NCBI GenBank assembly: GCA_023525975.1
Contig: JAKNSE010000030.1
Location: forward strand, 908,501-972,500
Direction of reading: 5' to 3'
From: Smallanthus sonchifolius
Lineage: Eukaryota > Streptophyta > Magnoliopsida > Asterales > Asteraceae
DNA length: 64,000 nucleotides
The notes below the pieces were generated by a model, which was not told the DNA's origin, searched no databases, and was given only the letters and a program-made list of their open reading frames with translations. The position numbers and the translations under genes were made by a program. This document shows, piece after piece, positions 10,938 to 21,041 of this stretch (the stretch's first letter is position 1; each line of letters starts with the position of its first letter).

Positions 10938-11182
10938 TGTAACCTTTCTGATTTTCATGTTTTTCCTATTTAATTTATGCCATGCAATAAAAGACGATTC
11001 CGATTCCAATTTTACGATCATTGTTCCATGTTCAATAACAAGTATACACGCGTTTATTATATTACAATACTAACTAAAACCATCTTACAAACCTCGAGGA
11101 CCAAACTTGACCAAAACTCAAAACAACATCAATATTACAAAACTACAAGGACTAGTCTTGAAATTTCCAAAAAACCTACACA

Positions 11183-11264
11183 AGCACGGTCGTGCTTAGT
11201 CCTAAGCACGGTCGCGCTTGTGCCACGACCACGGTCGTGCTTATCCCTAAGCACGGTCGCGCCT
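11183..11264. repeat. Four GT-centred hairpins, outer Tekay LTR (cluster 1)
   Basis: Hairpins of type AAGCACG-GT-CGTGCTT are centred at about 11189, 11211, 11234 and 11256, spacing 22-23 bp. One or two carry a single stem mismatch. The same set is at 27909-27990 in the 3' LTR. Confidence 0.85.
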
Positions 11265-11514
11265 ATTATACAGTTTGACTCTGAAAAGGTCAAACCGACT
11301 CAAATCTTGTCCAAAAATAGATTTCAAACGAGTTTTAGAAACCGCGGGACTTGTAGAAGAAGTTACTCGACCATTTGCGACGTAGACCCGATCCAAACAC
11401 GCATACAATCGTCCGAATTCGCGTAACATTAGACCGACCTTCCTTTTTAAATCAAATCTGGTAATTTGAGCAAGAATCAAACGAATTAAGTTAATCCAAT
11501 ACCTACCCGCGACT

Positions 11515-11521
11515 TATATAA
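11515..11521 (+). promoter_or_regulatory. TATA-like box in outer Tekay LTR
   Basis: TATATAA lies about 580 bp into the LTR, followed by a C-rich start-like region. It is repeated at 28241-28247 in the 3' LTR. It is a plausible RNA polymerase II promoter, so the hairpins at 11183-11264 would be upstream of the transcription start and those at 21133-21390 inside the transcript. Confidence 0.5.
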
Positions 11522-12790
11522 ACCTCCTTAAACCCTAAATCCATCATTACATCGTCCCTATCCCGTCTGTCGATCAAGAAAAGCCGCGAAGTCTCACCGT
11601 AGCCGTCTGCACTGGTTGCCCATTCAAAACAGGTTAGTAATAGGTCATTAGAATCGTCTCTCCAAGCTAATCGAAAGCCCTAACTTAATTCGTAACCACA
11701 TTACACGATTTTACCGAATTAAATCTGGGTTTTGATAAATAAATGGTTTTAATCGAACTACACGCTAGACGTGTTATAAATCCAATTAAATAGTATGGTT
11801 GGATTCGCAAACAATTAATCAATGAAAACCCTGCAAAACAGACAGATTTTATTACAAGAATTAGGAGAATTGCTTCTGGAATTGTGTAACGAACCAAAAT
11901 CCGGGTTTCGTTTTCAAATAAATAAAGCATTTTAATAAATATTATGGTGAAAATAATATTTATGAAATAAGTTGAAATAAGTAGGTTTAAAGTTAATAAT
12001 GAAGTTATGTTAGTTTTAACTAACTATGGAATGAAATGAGTGAAATGGAAGTTAAGGGGCCAAATGTGTAAATGGCAAAATCTGCCATTATTGACTAGCA
12101 AAAGTCAAAATAACCTCATTTTGGTTGTTTGGTCGTTCAAGAGAAGAAGAAGAGAGGAGAAATCGGGTTGAAGCCAAAATTCGTGTGTTTGAAGCTTGTA
12201 ACTTGAAGGTGTTGGCTCACACATCACCTTTCTAACATCAAGTAAGTGATTTCTTCCTCTTTGATCCACCATTTATGGTGTTCTTGTTGGGTTTTGTTGA
12301 AAACCCGAAATTATGGTTGCATGTGGTAAAATGGTGTTAGATTTTTGATAATCTAGCTAAACTAAAGGTAAAGAGTAGTGATTAACATCCTAGAACCCTT
12401 TGATTATGATTTTGAAAAGTTAGGGTTCATATGGTGGAAATTGGGGGTGTTTGGATCATGATGTTAGAATGATGAATTAGTGAAGATTAAGTGTTTAGGT
12501 GGTATTAGACACTTGAACAAACACCAAATTAACTTAATAATAATTTTTGAAAGAAGAATTAGTGTTAAGATTAAGTTAATAAAACTCAAGTAGGTGAGTT
12601 TGTGGTGAAAGAGGGTGTTTGGTTATGAGGATAACCCAAACGGGTCAATTTGGGTTGGAATTGGAAAATTGAGTTGTGAACTCAATTGTAATGAAATTTT
12701 GGTATATGTTAGATTACTAAACTAGGTGTGTATGTTTAGGTAATCAAATTGCTAAACTAGAAGGAGGTGCGGGATCTTCAAATCCGCAAG

Positions 12791-13445
12791 GTAAGTGCCT
12801 TTGCACTTACTTAGTAATGTGATATGTGATGTATGTGTTATGTTGTGCATAGTATGAATGATACATGAAAAGTATTGATTATGCATAAGTGTATGTATGA
12901 ATGTGAATATGGTTATAATACTATATTGAATATGTGGAGGTTATGATCAAAGAATCATAATGGAAAAGAGGAGGTTATGATCAAAGAATCATAATGGAAA
13001 AGAGGAGGTTATGATCAAAGAATCATAATGGAAAAGAGGAGGTTATGATCAAAGAATCATAATGGAAAAGAGGAGGTTATGATCAAGAATCATAATGGAA
13101 AAGGGGGAGGTTATGGTCAAAGAACCATAATGAAAATGGGGTAAGATCTTGGTCTATGTACCAAGATGAAGAATGGAAAGAATGTTATGACCTTTGTGTC
13201 TTAAATGAAATGATAATGTAAAGAGTAAATGAAACTTGTAGGTGAAATACAAGTGGTATGCAAACAAACATCAATTTGAATGTTAACGGGTCAAAATGGT
13301 TAAATGGGTGAAAATAATTGTAGTCGTTAATTCGATAAGATGATATGCACTATTAAGTGTAGTGAAGTGGTTATGTTAAGTAAAGGATGGAACTTGCAAG
13401 GTGTAATGCAAGTGTTTGCACCCAAATGTGTCTTTGGGTGCAAAC
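12791..13445. repeat. Chain of hairpins in inner Tekay LTR
   Basis: Successive inverted repeats: GTAAGTGC/GCACTTAC (12791-12810); the TTATGAT/ATCATAA array; ATCTTGGT/ACCAAGAT (13146-13167); ACTTGTA/TACAAGT (13234-13254); ACTTGCA/TGCAAGT (13392-13413); and a 13-bp perfect stem GTTTGCACCCAAA (13414-13426) with its complement at 13433-13445. The same set is in the 3' LTR at +7099. Confidence 0.85.
12936..13138. repeat. 34-bp tandem repeat, six units, in inner Tekay 5' LTR
   Basis: Units start at 12936, 12970, 13004, 13038, 13072 and about 13105. Each holds the hairpin TTATGAT-CAAAGA-ATCATAA. The fifth unit is 33 bp. In the sixth both arms change together, giving TTATGGT and ACCATAA. The copy at 20035-20237 in the 3' LTR is the same. 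Confidence 0.95.
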
Positions 13446-13814
13446 GGGTCAAAATGGGTGAATGAATGAAATAAGTAGAAATTACTTATTGTTACGATAT
13501 ATATCTCATTACTAATGGTGATATGTTTATGTGGTTGTAGGAAAAGCTCCGAAGTAGTCCAAGTCAAGTCCAGGGTGATTCGCGGGTTCTCGTACATGTT
13601 TTTGGTGCATATTTTAAAGTAAATTGACTTTCCGTAAAGGATGTATTTTCCGAATCTAGAATTCGTGTTTTTGATGTTAAATTGGTGGTATAAGTGTGTG
13701 TTCAAATACCCAAGTGTTTGGGATTTTATGTTTAGATGTATTGATGAAAAAGTTGGAAATTTGACTAAGTATGAAATTTGCCCAGGTTCCAAAACTTTCT
13801 GTGAAAGTAGGTCC

Positions 13815-13942
13815 CTCGCGGTACGCGAGAAACCATATTGATTTCTCTCGCGGTACGCGGGAGACTAGCTTTTCCGGCTGGCTTTCTGAGACTCTCTCGC
13901 GGTACGCGAGAGGGGTGGCCTTTTTGTCTCGCGGTACGCGAG
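13815..13942. repeat. Four-hairpin GC-rich cassette, inner Tekay 5' LTR
   Basis: Four copies of CTCGCG-GTA-CGCGAG or near variants are centred at about 13822, 13854, 13903 and 13935 (spacing 32, 49, 32). An A tract follows. The sequence AAAACTTTCTGTGAAA precedes the first hairpin. The same cassette is at 20914-21041 in the 3' LTR. Confidence 0.92.
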
Positions 13943-14028
13943 GGTGTAAAAAAAAAAAAAAAAAAATATTTCTTGGGATTCAGTCTTCCGCGCGTTTACG
14001 TGTTTTTGAAAAGTGGTGTGTTTCAACT

Positions 14029-14040
14029 TGGTATCAGAGC
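14029..14040 (+). promoter_or_regulatory. Primer binding site, initiator tRNA-Met type (inner Tekay)
   Basis: TGGTATCAGAGC starts three bases after the LTR end and is complementary to the 3' end of plant initiator tRNA-Met. Confidence 0.93.
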
Positions 14041-14540
14041 AATGGTTTGAGGGATTTGGTGTGCGAGACACTAAACTCAAACCGGATGCTCTTGATATGG
14101 GGGGAAATGATACGAGAATCCACGAAGGACTTGACTAAGACTCGGAGCTTTCGGAAATGAAAGGTTAGTAATGATTTGATAATATGATATATATATATAT
14201 GGTGTATGTATATATGTATGATGAATGTTGTTAAGGTGTTATGTGTGCCGAAACTTGTTTTGTGACTTGTTATATGGAGATGGTAATTACAATTGGGCAT
14301 GGCGTACTATTAAACATGTCTGGCCAATATGTTTAATAAGACGAAATGTGCAAGAGACTTTATGATAACCATATAACAATGAACATTTGCAAGGAGTAGG
14401 TGAAGGTGGTTATATATGTATGTATGTATATAGGTAGGTATATATATACTTAATACATATAATAGTGAATGTGTAATGGATACCTAGGTATTGATAGTAT
14501 AAGGGTGTTAAGGTGTTTGTTACTATTTCTCAGTTAAGAG

Positions 14541-17500
14541 ATGACGGACGAGGGTGACCACCACGAAAATGTTGATGTGAACGAAGAACCGTTGGATCCG
14601 AGGATCCAAGATATGATAAAAGAAGAAGTGGCCAAGGCGTTTGAGCAAGCCACAAATCTCTTAATGGAGGAAATGAGGGGAACTATTAAGCTCTCTCTCG
14701 AAGAGGTCATGAAAGAGAAAGATAAGGAACCTCGGGGTTGTACATTGAAAGAGTTCATGGTCATCAAGCCCAAGGAATATAACGGGCAAGTGGACCCGAT
14801 TCTGAGCCACAGGTGGGTGGTAGACATGGAGTCAAATTTTGAGACGACAAGGTGTAAACCCGAGGATAGGGTGATGTTTAGCGTGCCACTATTGACTGGG
14901 CGGGCTAAGGAGTGGCTGCTAAATCTCCGAAAGGAGAGGGGTGAAAGAGGGGTGACCTCCATGACTTGGGAGGAGTTTAAAGCGGCATTCCTAAAGTACC
15001 ATTGCCCACAGGCCGCTATTGACAGGATGACCGAGGAGTTTCTCCTCATGAGGCAGACGACAGAGACTATTGATGAATTAGCTGGGACTTTCTTCGATCG
15101 GGCCAAGTTCTGTCCAGATGTGGTGTCGACCGAGAAAGCCAAGATTGACAGGTTCTATGCTATGCTGACGGTGGAGTTCAGGGATAGCATATCTCCATCC
15201 TCTTTTACCACACTTGTAGACTTAATAAACAGGTGTCGGGAAAGAGAGGTGGAGTTGAGGAGGCAAGAAGCTAGGGGAGAAAAGAGGAAACGTGAAATAG
15301 TGGATCAAGTGGTGAAAAAGATAAAGGGCGGGAGCCCTAGCAAGAAGCCGTTCAACAAGTTCTCTTCTCGGGCGTGCAAAAATTGTGGTAAAGAGCACTT
15401 CGGGGATTGTAAGAAAGGACCCTTGAATTGCTATAAATGTGGAAAGCCGGGACACTTTGCTCATCAGTGTTCAAGCCAAGTGCATATATGCTACAATTGT
15501 TATAAACCCGGGCACAATAGGGCGGATTGTCCCGAGTTAAAGCAAGGTGGAAGTGGAAAGAAAGTGGAGACGCCAAAGCCAAGAGGAAGAGCCTTCCACA
15601 TTTCGGCGGAAGAGGCAAAGAACAACTCGGAGGTGGTGTCAGGTACATTCAAGATTAACTCATTACCTGCACTAGTTCTATTTGATTCGGGGGCTAGCCG
15701 TTCTTTTGTTTCCTTAAAAATTGTTAAGCATTCCTCTTTTGTAAGTAGCAAGTTAGATGAACCCTTAGAAATCGAAGCGGCTAATGATAAGAGTTTCCTT
15801 GTCTTTGACATCTTTAGAGATTGTAAGTTGAGAGCGGCGGGCGAAACTTTCTTTATTGATTTGATTCCTATGGCTATGGGAGATTTTGATGTTATTGTGG
15901 GGATGGATTGGTTGTCAAAGAATAAGGCGAGTATTTTATGTGGACCGAAGGCGATCCAACTTGTTTCCCCGTCGGGAGAGTCCATCTACATAGAAGGTGA
16001 TAAAAAGGGTAAAGTAAGGTTGTGTACTTTTGTGAAGGCGACCAAGTACATGGCGCGTGGGTGCAAGGCGTTCATGGCTTGTGTCGCGGATGTGAATGAA
16101 AGAGTAAAAGAGATTCACGATGTACCGGTCGTGAACCAATTCGTAGATGTGTATCCTGACGAGTTACCGGGGGTTCCGCCGGATAGGGAGATAGAGTTTG
16201 GGATCGACTTGATGCCGGGTGCTAAGCCGGTAGCTAAAGCGCCTTATAGATTGGCACCGCCAGAAATGAAAGAACTCATGGAGCAATTACAAGAGTTTCT
16301 TGACAAGGGTTTCATACGCCCAAGTGTTTCACCTTGGGGTGCGCCCGTTCTCTTCGTCAAAAAGAAGGATGGGAGCATGAGAATGTGTATGGATTACCGG
16401 GAATTGAACAAGTTGACAGTGAAGAATAGGTACCCATTGCCTAGGATTGATGATCTTTTCGACCAATTGCAAGGGGCGTCGTGGTTTTCAAAGATTGATT
16501 TGAAATCCGGGTACCATCAGTTGAAAGTAAAGGAAGAGGATGTTCATAAGACAGCTTTTCGCACTCGTTACGGTCACTATGAGTTTACGGTTATGCCTTT
16601 CGGTTTGACCAACGCACCTGCGGTTTTCATGGATCTCATGAACCGGGTGTGTAGACCGTTCCTTGATCGTTCGGTCATTGTGTTTATTGACGATCTTCTC
16701 ATCTATTCAAGGAGCGAGGGTGATCACGCTTGTCATTTGCGTGAGATTCTTGAAGTCTTGCAAAAGGAGAAGCTTTATGCTAAATTCTCCAAGTGCGCAT
16801 TTTGGTTGCGCGAGATCCAATTCTTGGGTCATGTGATTAATGAAAGAGGAATTACCGTTGACCCATCCAAGATTATGGCGGTTAAAGAATGGTCATCACC
16901 GAAGACGCCTTCGGAGATTAGAAGTTTCTTGGGGTTAGCGGGTTATTATCGGAGGTTCATCGAAAACTTCTCTCGGATTGCTTTGCCGATGACGAAGTTG
17001 ACTCGTAAGGAGACAAAGTTTGTTTGGAGTCCCGAGCAAGAATCTGCCTTTCAACTCTTGAAAGAAAAGTTGACTAAGGCGCCTGTTTTATCCTTGCCGG
17101 ACGGGACCGAGGATTTTGTTGTTTATTCGGATGCCTCGCATTCGGGGTTGGGATGTGTTTTGATGCAAAGGGGGAAAGTGATTGCCTATGCATCTAGGCA
17201 ATTAAAGACTCACGAGGTGAATTACCCAACCCATGATCTAGAGCTTGCAGCCGTGGTCTTCGCGCTCAAGATTTGGAGGCATTATTTGTATGGTGCTAAG
17301 TGTACGATCTACACGGATCACAAAAGTCTCAAATATTTCTTTGACCAAAAGGACCTCAATATGAGGCAAAGGCGGTGGCTTGAATTGGTTAAGGATTATG
17401 ATTGTGAGATACTTTATCATCCGGGTAAAGCGAATGTTGTGGCGGATGCGCTTAGCAGAAAGTCAAGTCATTCACCTATCAAGGTGAAGTCATTTAAGAT

Positions 17501-18941
17501 GACAATTTCATCATCTCTTATTGATGAAATCCGGGAGGCCCAAGTGTTAGCACTTGGTGGTGACTTGAAGAAAGAGCGGATGGTTGCTTATGTTGATAAG
17601 CTTGGTGAAAATAGCATGGGCTTGAAGACATGCTTTGATAGGATTTGGATTCCCAGGTTGTCAAGTGTATTGACAACTATTTTAGATGAGGCGCATAAAT
17701 CCAAATATTCTATCCATCCGGGGGCCACGAAGATGTTTTATGATTTAAAGTGTCATTTTTGGTGGCCAGGAATGAGGCGTGATGTTGTTAAGTATGTTGA
17801 GAGGTGTCTCACGTGCTTAAGAGTGAAGGCGGAGCACCAAAAGCCGTATGGAAAGCTTCAACCGCTTGAAATACCGCTTTGGAAATGGGAAAATATAACC
17901 ATGGATTTGATCACTAAACTACCAAAGACTCGAAAAGGTTATGATGCAATATGGGTAGTAGTGGATCGGTTGACGAAGAGTGCACATTTCCTTCCTATAA
18001 AGGAAACGTATTCTTCGGATAGATTGGCGGAAATGTATGTGAAAGAAATTGTGTCACGCCATGGGGTGCCGGTGTCGATTATATCGGACCGGGATACGAG
18101 ATTCACTTCTCGTTTTTGGAAGAAATTCCATGAGGATATGGGAACAAGGTTGAACCTCAGCACCGCTTATCATCCACAAACGGATGGGCAAAGCGAGCGT
18201 ACGATTCAAACGCTCGAGGATATGTTACGCGCGTGTGCTTTGGATTTTGGGGGTAGCTGGGACGACCATTTACCGTTGGCGGAATTTGCATACAATAATA
18301 GTTACCATTCTAGCATTGGTATGCCGCCTTTTGAGGCATTGTATGGGAGAAAGTGTCGAACACCCGTGTGTTGGGGTGAGATTGGTCAACGGGAGCTTGG
18401 TAGTGTCGAAGTGGTCAATGAAACTAATGATAGTATTGACCAAATTAGAGCACGCTTAAAGGCGGCTCAAGATCGCCAAAAGTCTTATGCGGATAATAGG
18501 AAGCGGGCGATTGAGTTTCAAGTGGGGGACTTTGTGCTTTTGAAAGTCTCTCCTTGGAAAGGGGTGATACGGTTTAGGAAACGGGGGAAGTTAAGTCCTC
18601 GTTTCATCGGGCCGTTTAAAGTGATAGCAAAGGTGGGTACGGTAGCTTATCGTTTGGAGCTACCGGAGGGACTAAATAGACTTCATAACACATTTCATGT
18701 GTCTCATTTGCGGAAGTGTTTGGCGGATGAATCTACTTTTGTCCCTTTGGATGATATTGAGGTGGATGAAAAGTTAAATTATGTGGAAGAACCGGTGGCA
18801 ATCTTGGATAGAAAAGTGAAGCGCTTGCGCAATAAAGAGATTAGCCAAGTATTGGTGAGGTGGAAACATAGAAAGGGAGCGGAAATGACTTGGGAAACCG
18901 AGGAAGAAATGCTTAAACATTATCCGAACCTTTTTATGTAA
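14541..18941 (+). CDS. Tekay/Del gag-pol polyprotein, intact (1466 aa)
   Basis: One uninterrupted frame encodes the whole polyprotein. Gag capsid region is about residues 65-250, then three zinc-knuckle-like motifs near 278, 297 and 317 (the first shortened, the other two C-X2-C-X4-H-X4-C). The protease has DSGAS with Asp at about 382. RT has the FIDD box with Asp 717/718. RNase H has its first Asp near 864. Integrase has an HHCC zinc region near 1055-1095 and catalytic residues D1122, D1183 and E1219, a DD35E spacing. The C-terminal 50 residues, with VLVRWKHRKG and MTWETEEE, look like a chromodomain, which in chromoviruses is thought to steer integration to chromatin. The ATG at 14541 lies about 500 bases after the primer site, and no in-frame ATG nearer the LTR is supported. 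All key residues are present, so the product could be functional. Confidence 0.96.
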   Translation: MTDEGDHHENVDVNEEPLDPRIQDMIKEEVAKAFEQATNLLMEEMRGTIKLSLEEVMKEKDKEPRGCTLKEFMVIKPKEYNGQVDPILSHRWVVDMESNFETTRCKPEDRVMFSVPLLTGRAKEWLLNLRKERGERGVTSMTWEEFKAAFLKYHCPQAAIDRMTEEFLLMRQTTETIDELAGTFFDRAKFCPDVVSTEKAKIDRFYAMLTVEFRDSISPSSFTTLVDLINRCREREVELRRQEARGEKRKREIVDQVVKKIKGGSPSKKPFNKFSSRACKNCGKEHFGDCKKGPLNCYKCGKPGHFAHQCSSQVHICYNCYKPGHNRADCPELKQGGSGKKVETPKPRGRAFHISAEEAKNNSEVVSGTFKINSLPALVLFDSGASRSFVSLKIVKHSSFVSSKLDEPLEIEAANDKSFLVFDIFRDCKLRAAGETFFIDLIPMAMGDFDVIVGMDWLSKNKASILCGPKAIQLVSPSGESIYIEGDKKGKVRLCTFVKATKYMARGCKAFMACVADVNERVKEIHDVPVVNQFVDVYPDELPGVPPDREIEFGIDLMPGAKPVAKAPYRLAPPEMKELMEQLQEFLDKGFIRPSVSPWGAPVLFVKKKDGSMRMCMDYRELNKLTVKNRYPLPRIDDLFDQLQGASWFSKIDLKSGYHQLKVKEEDVHKTAFRTRYGHYEFTVMPFGLTNAPAVFMDLMNRVCRPFLDRSVIVFIDDLLIYSRSEGDHACHLREILEVLQKEKLYAKFSKCAFWLREIQFLGHVINERGITVDPSKIMAVKEWSSPKTPSEIRSFLGLAGYYRRFIENFSRIALPMTKLTRKETKFVWSPEQESAFQLLKEKLTKAPVLSLPDGTEDFVVYSDASHSGLGCVLMQRGKVIAYASRQLKTHEVNYPTHDLELAAVVFALKIWRHYLYGAKCTIYTDHKSLKYFFDQKDLNMRQRRWLELVKDYDCEILYHPGKANVVADALSRKSSHSPIKVKSFKMTISSSLIDEIREAQVLALGGDLKKERMVAYVDKLGENSMGLKTCFDRIWIPRLSSVLTTILDEAHKSKYSIHPGATKMFYDLKCHFWWPGMRRDVVKYVERCLTCLRVKAEHQKPYGKLQPLEIPLWKWENITMDLITKLPKTRKGYDAIWVVVDRLTKSAHFLPIKETYSSDRLAEMYVKEIVSRHGVPVSIISDRDTRFTSRFWKKFHEDMGTRLNLSTAYHPQTDGQSERTIQTLEDMLRACALDFGGSWDDHLPLAEFAYNNSYHSSIGMPPFEALYGRKCRTPVCWGEIGQRELGSVEVVNETNDSIDQIRARLKAAQDRQKSYADNRKRAIEFQVGDFVLLKVSPWKGVIRFRKRGKLSPRFIGPFKVIAKVGTVAYRLELPEGLNRLHNTFHVSHLRKCLADESTFVPLDDIEVDEKLNYVEEPVAILDRKVKRLRNKEISQVLVRWKHRKGAEMTWETEEEMLKHYPNLFM

Positions 18942-18969
18942 AGTCGGGTTTCGGGGACGAAACCCAAAT

Positions 18970-18983
18970 AAGGGGAGGTGATT
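18970..18983 (+). promoter_or_regulatory. Polypurine tract of inner Tekay
   Basis: AAGGGGAGGTG lies just before the 3' LTR, the place where plus-strand DNA synthesis starts. Confidence 0.85.
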
Positions 18984-20034
18984 TGTAACGAACCAAAATC
19001 CGGGTTTCGTTTTCAAATAAATAAAGCATTTTAATAAATATTATGGTGAAAATAATATTTATGAAATAAGTTGAAATAAGTAGGTTTAAAGTTAATAATG
19101 AAGTTATGTTAGTTTTAACTAACTATGGAATGAAATGAGTGAAATGGAAGTTAAGGGGCCAAATGTGTAAATGGCAAAATCTGCCATTATTGACTAGCAA
19201 AAGTCAAAATAACCTCATTTTGGTTGTTTGGTCGTTCAAGAGAAGAAGAAGAGAGGAGAAATCGGGTTGAAGCCAAAATTCGTGTGTTTGAAGCTTGTAA
19301 CTTGAAGGTGTTGGCTCACACATCACCTTTCTAACATCAAGTAAGTGATTTCTTCCTCTTTGATCCACCATTTATGGTGTTCTTGTTGGGTTTTGTTGAA
19401 AACCCGAAATTATGGTTGCATGTGGTAAAATGGTGTTAGATTTTTGATAATCTAGCTAAACTAAAGGTAAAGAGTAGTGATTAACATCCTAGAACCCTTT
19501 GATTATGATTTTGAAAAGTTAGGGTTCATATGGTGGAAATTGGGGGTGTTTGGATCATGATGTTAGAATGATGAATTAGTGAAGATTAAGTGTTTAGGTG
19601 GTATTAGACACTTGAACAAACACCAAATTAACTTAATAATAATTTTTGAAAGAAGAATTAGTGTTAAGATTAAGTTAATAAAACTCAAGTAGGTGAGTTT
19701 GTGGTGAAAGAGGGTGTTTGGTTATGAGGATAACCCAAACGGGTCAATTTGGGTTGGAATTGGAAAATTGAGTTGTGAACTCAATTGTAATGAAATTTTG
19801 GTATATGTTAGATTACTAAACTAGGTGTGTATGTTTAGGTAATCAAATTGCTAAACTAGAAGGAGGTGCGGGATCTTCAAATCCGCAAGGTAAGTGCCTT
19901 TGCACTTACTTAGTAATGTGATATGTGATGTATGTGTTATGTTGTGCATAGTATGAATGATACATGAAAAGTATTGATTATGCATAAGTGTATGTATGAA
20001 TGTGAATATGGTTATAATACTATATTGAATATGT

Positions 20035-20237
20035 GGAGGTTATGATCAAAGAATCATAATGGAAAAGAGGAGGTTATGATCAAAGAATCATAATGGAAAA
20101 GAGGAGGTTATGATCAAAGAATCATAATGGAAAAGAGGAGGTTATGATCAAAGAATCATAATGGAAAAGAGGAGGTTATGATCAAGAATCATAATGGAAA
20201 AGGGGGAGGTTATGGTCAAAGAACCATAATGAAAATG
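20035..20237. repeat. 34-bp tandem repeat, 3' LTR copy
   Basis: The same six units as at 12936-13138. Confidence 0.95.
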
Positions 20238-20913
20238 GGGTAAGATCTTGGTCTATGTACCAAGATGAAGAATGGAAAGAATGTTATGACCTTTGTGTCT
20301 TAAATGAAATGATAATGTAAAGAGTAAATGAAACTTGTAGGTGAAATACAAGTGGTATGCAAACAAACATCAATTTGAATGTTAACGGGTCAAAATGGTT
20401 AAATGGGTGAAAATAATTGTAGTCGTTAATTCGATAAGATGATATGCACTATTAAGTGTAGTGAAGTGGTTATGTTAAGTAAAGGATGGAACTTGCAAGG
20501 TGTAATGCAAGTGTTTGCACCCAAATGTGTCTTTGGGTGCAAACGGGTCAAAATGGGTGAATGAATGAAATAAGTAGAAATTACTTATTGTTACGATATA
20601 TATCTCATTACTAATGGTGATATGTTTATGTGGTTGTAGGAAAAGCTCCGAAGTAGTCCAAGTCAAGTCCAGGGTGATTCGCGGGTTCTCGTACATGTTT
20701 TTGGTGCATATTTTAAAGTAAATTGACTTTCCGTAAAGGATGTATTTTCCGAATCTAGAATTCGTGTTTTTGATGTTAAATTGGTGGTATAAGTGTGTGT
20801 TCAAATACCCAAGTGTTTGGGATTTTATGTTTAGATGTATTGATGAAAAAGTTGGAAATTTGACTAAGTATGAAATTTGCCCAGGTTCCAAAACTTTCTG
20901 TGAAAGTAGGTCC

Positions 20914-21041
20914 CTCGCGGTACGCGAGAAACCATATTGATTTCTCTCGCGGTACGCGGGAGACTAGCTTTTCCGGCTGGCTTTCTGAGACTCTCTCGCG
21001 GTACGCGAGAGGGGTGGCCTTTTTGTCTCGCGGTACGCGAG
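20914..21041. repeat. Four-hairpin GC-rich cassette, inner Tekay 3' LTR
   Basis: The same four hairpins as at 13815-13942. Confidence 0.92.

Larger units (their letters stand above)
10938..11884 (+). mobile_element. Outer Tekay 5' LTR, first part
   Basis: It starts TGTAACC and matches 27664-28610 with a constant offset of 16726. It breaks at AATTG (11880-11884), the target duplication of the nested element. It contains four hairpins around ACGGTCGT (11183-11264) and a TATA-like box at 11515-11521. Confidence 0.93.
11885..14025 (+). mobile_element. Inner Tekay 5' LTR
   Basis: It begins TGTAACGAACC and ends TTTCA. It contains a chain of hairpins (12791-13445), including a 34-bp repeat array, and the four-hairpin GC-rich cassette (13815-13942), followed by an A tract. 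Short frames inside, for example 13376-13792 minus, appear identically in the other LTR and have no protein signature. Confidence 0.95.

Noticed and set aside
10977..11426. 149-codon frame repeated at 27703-28152
   Set aside because: Lies within the two LTR copies of the outer Tekay, crosses the hairpin cluster, and has no domain.
12936..13138. CRISPR array
   Set aside because: Direct 34-bp units with no unique spacers, in a plant LTR.
13376..13792. 138-codon minus-strand frame, repeated at 20475-20891
   Set aside because: Identical because both are in the young LTR pair of the inner Tekay; no protein signature.
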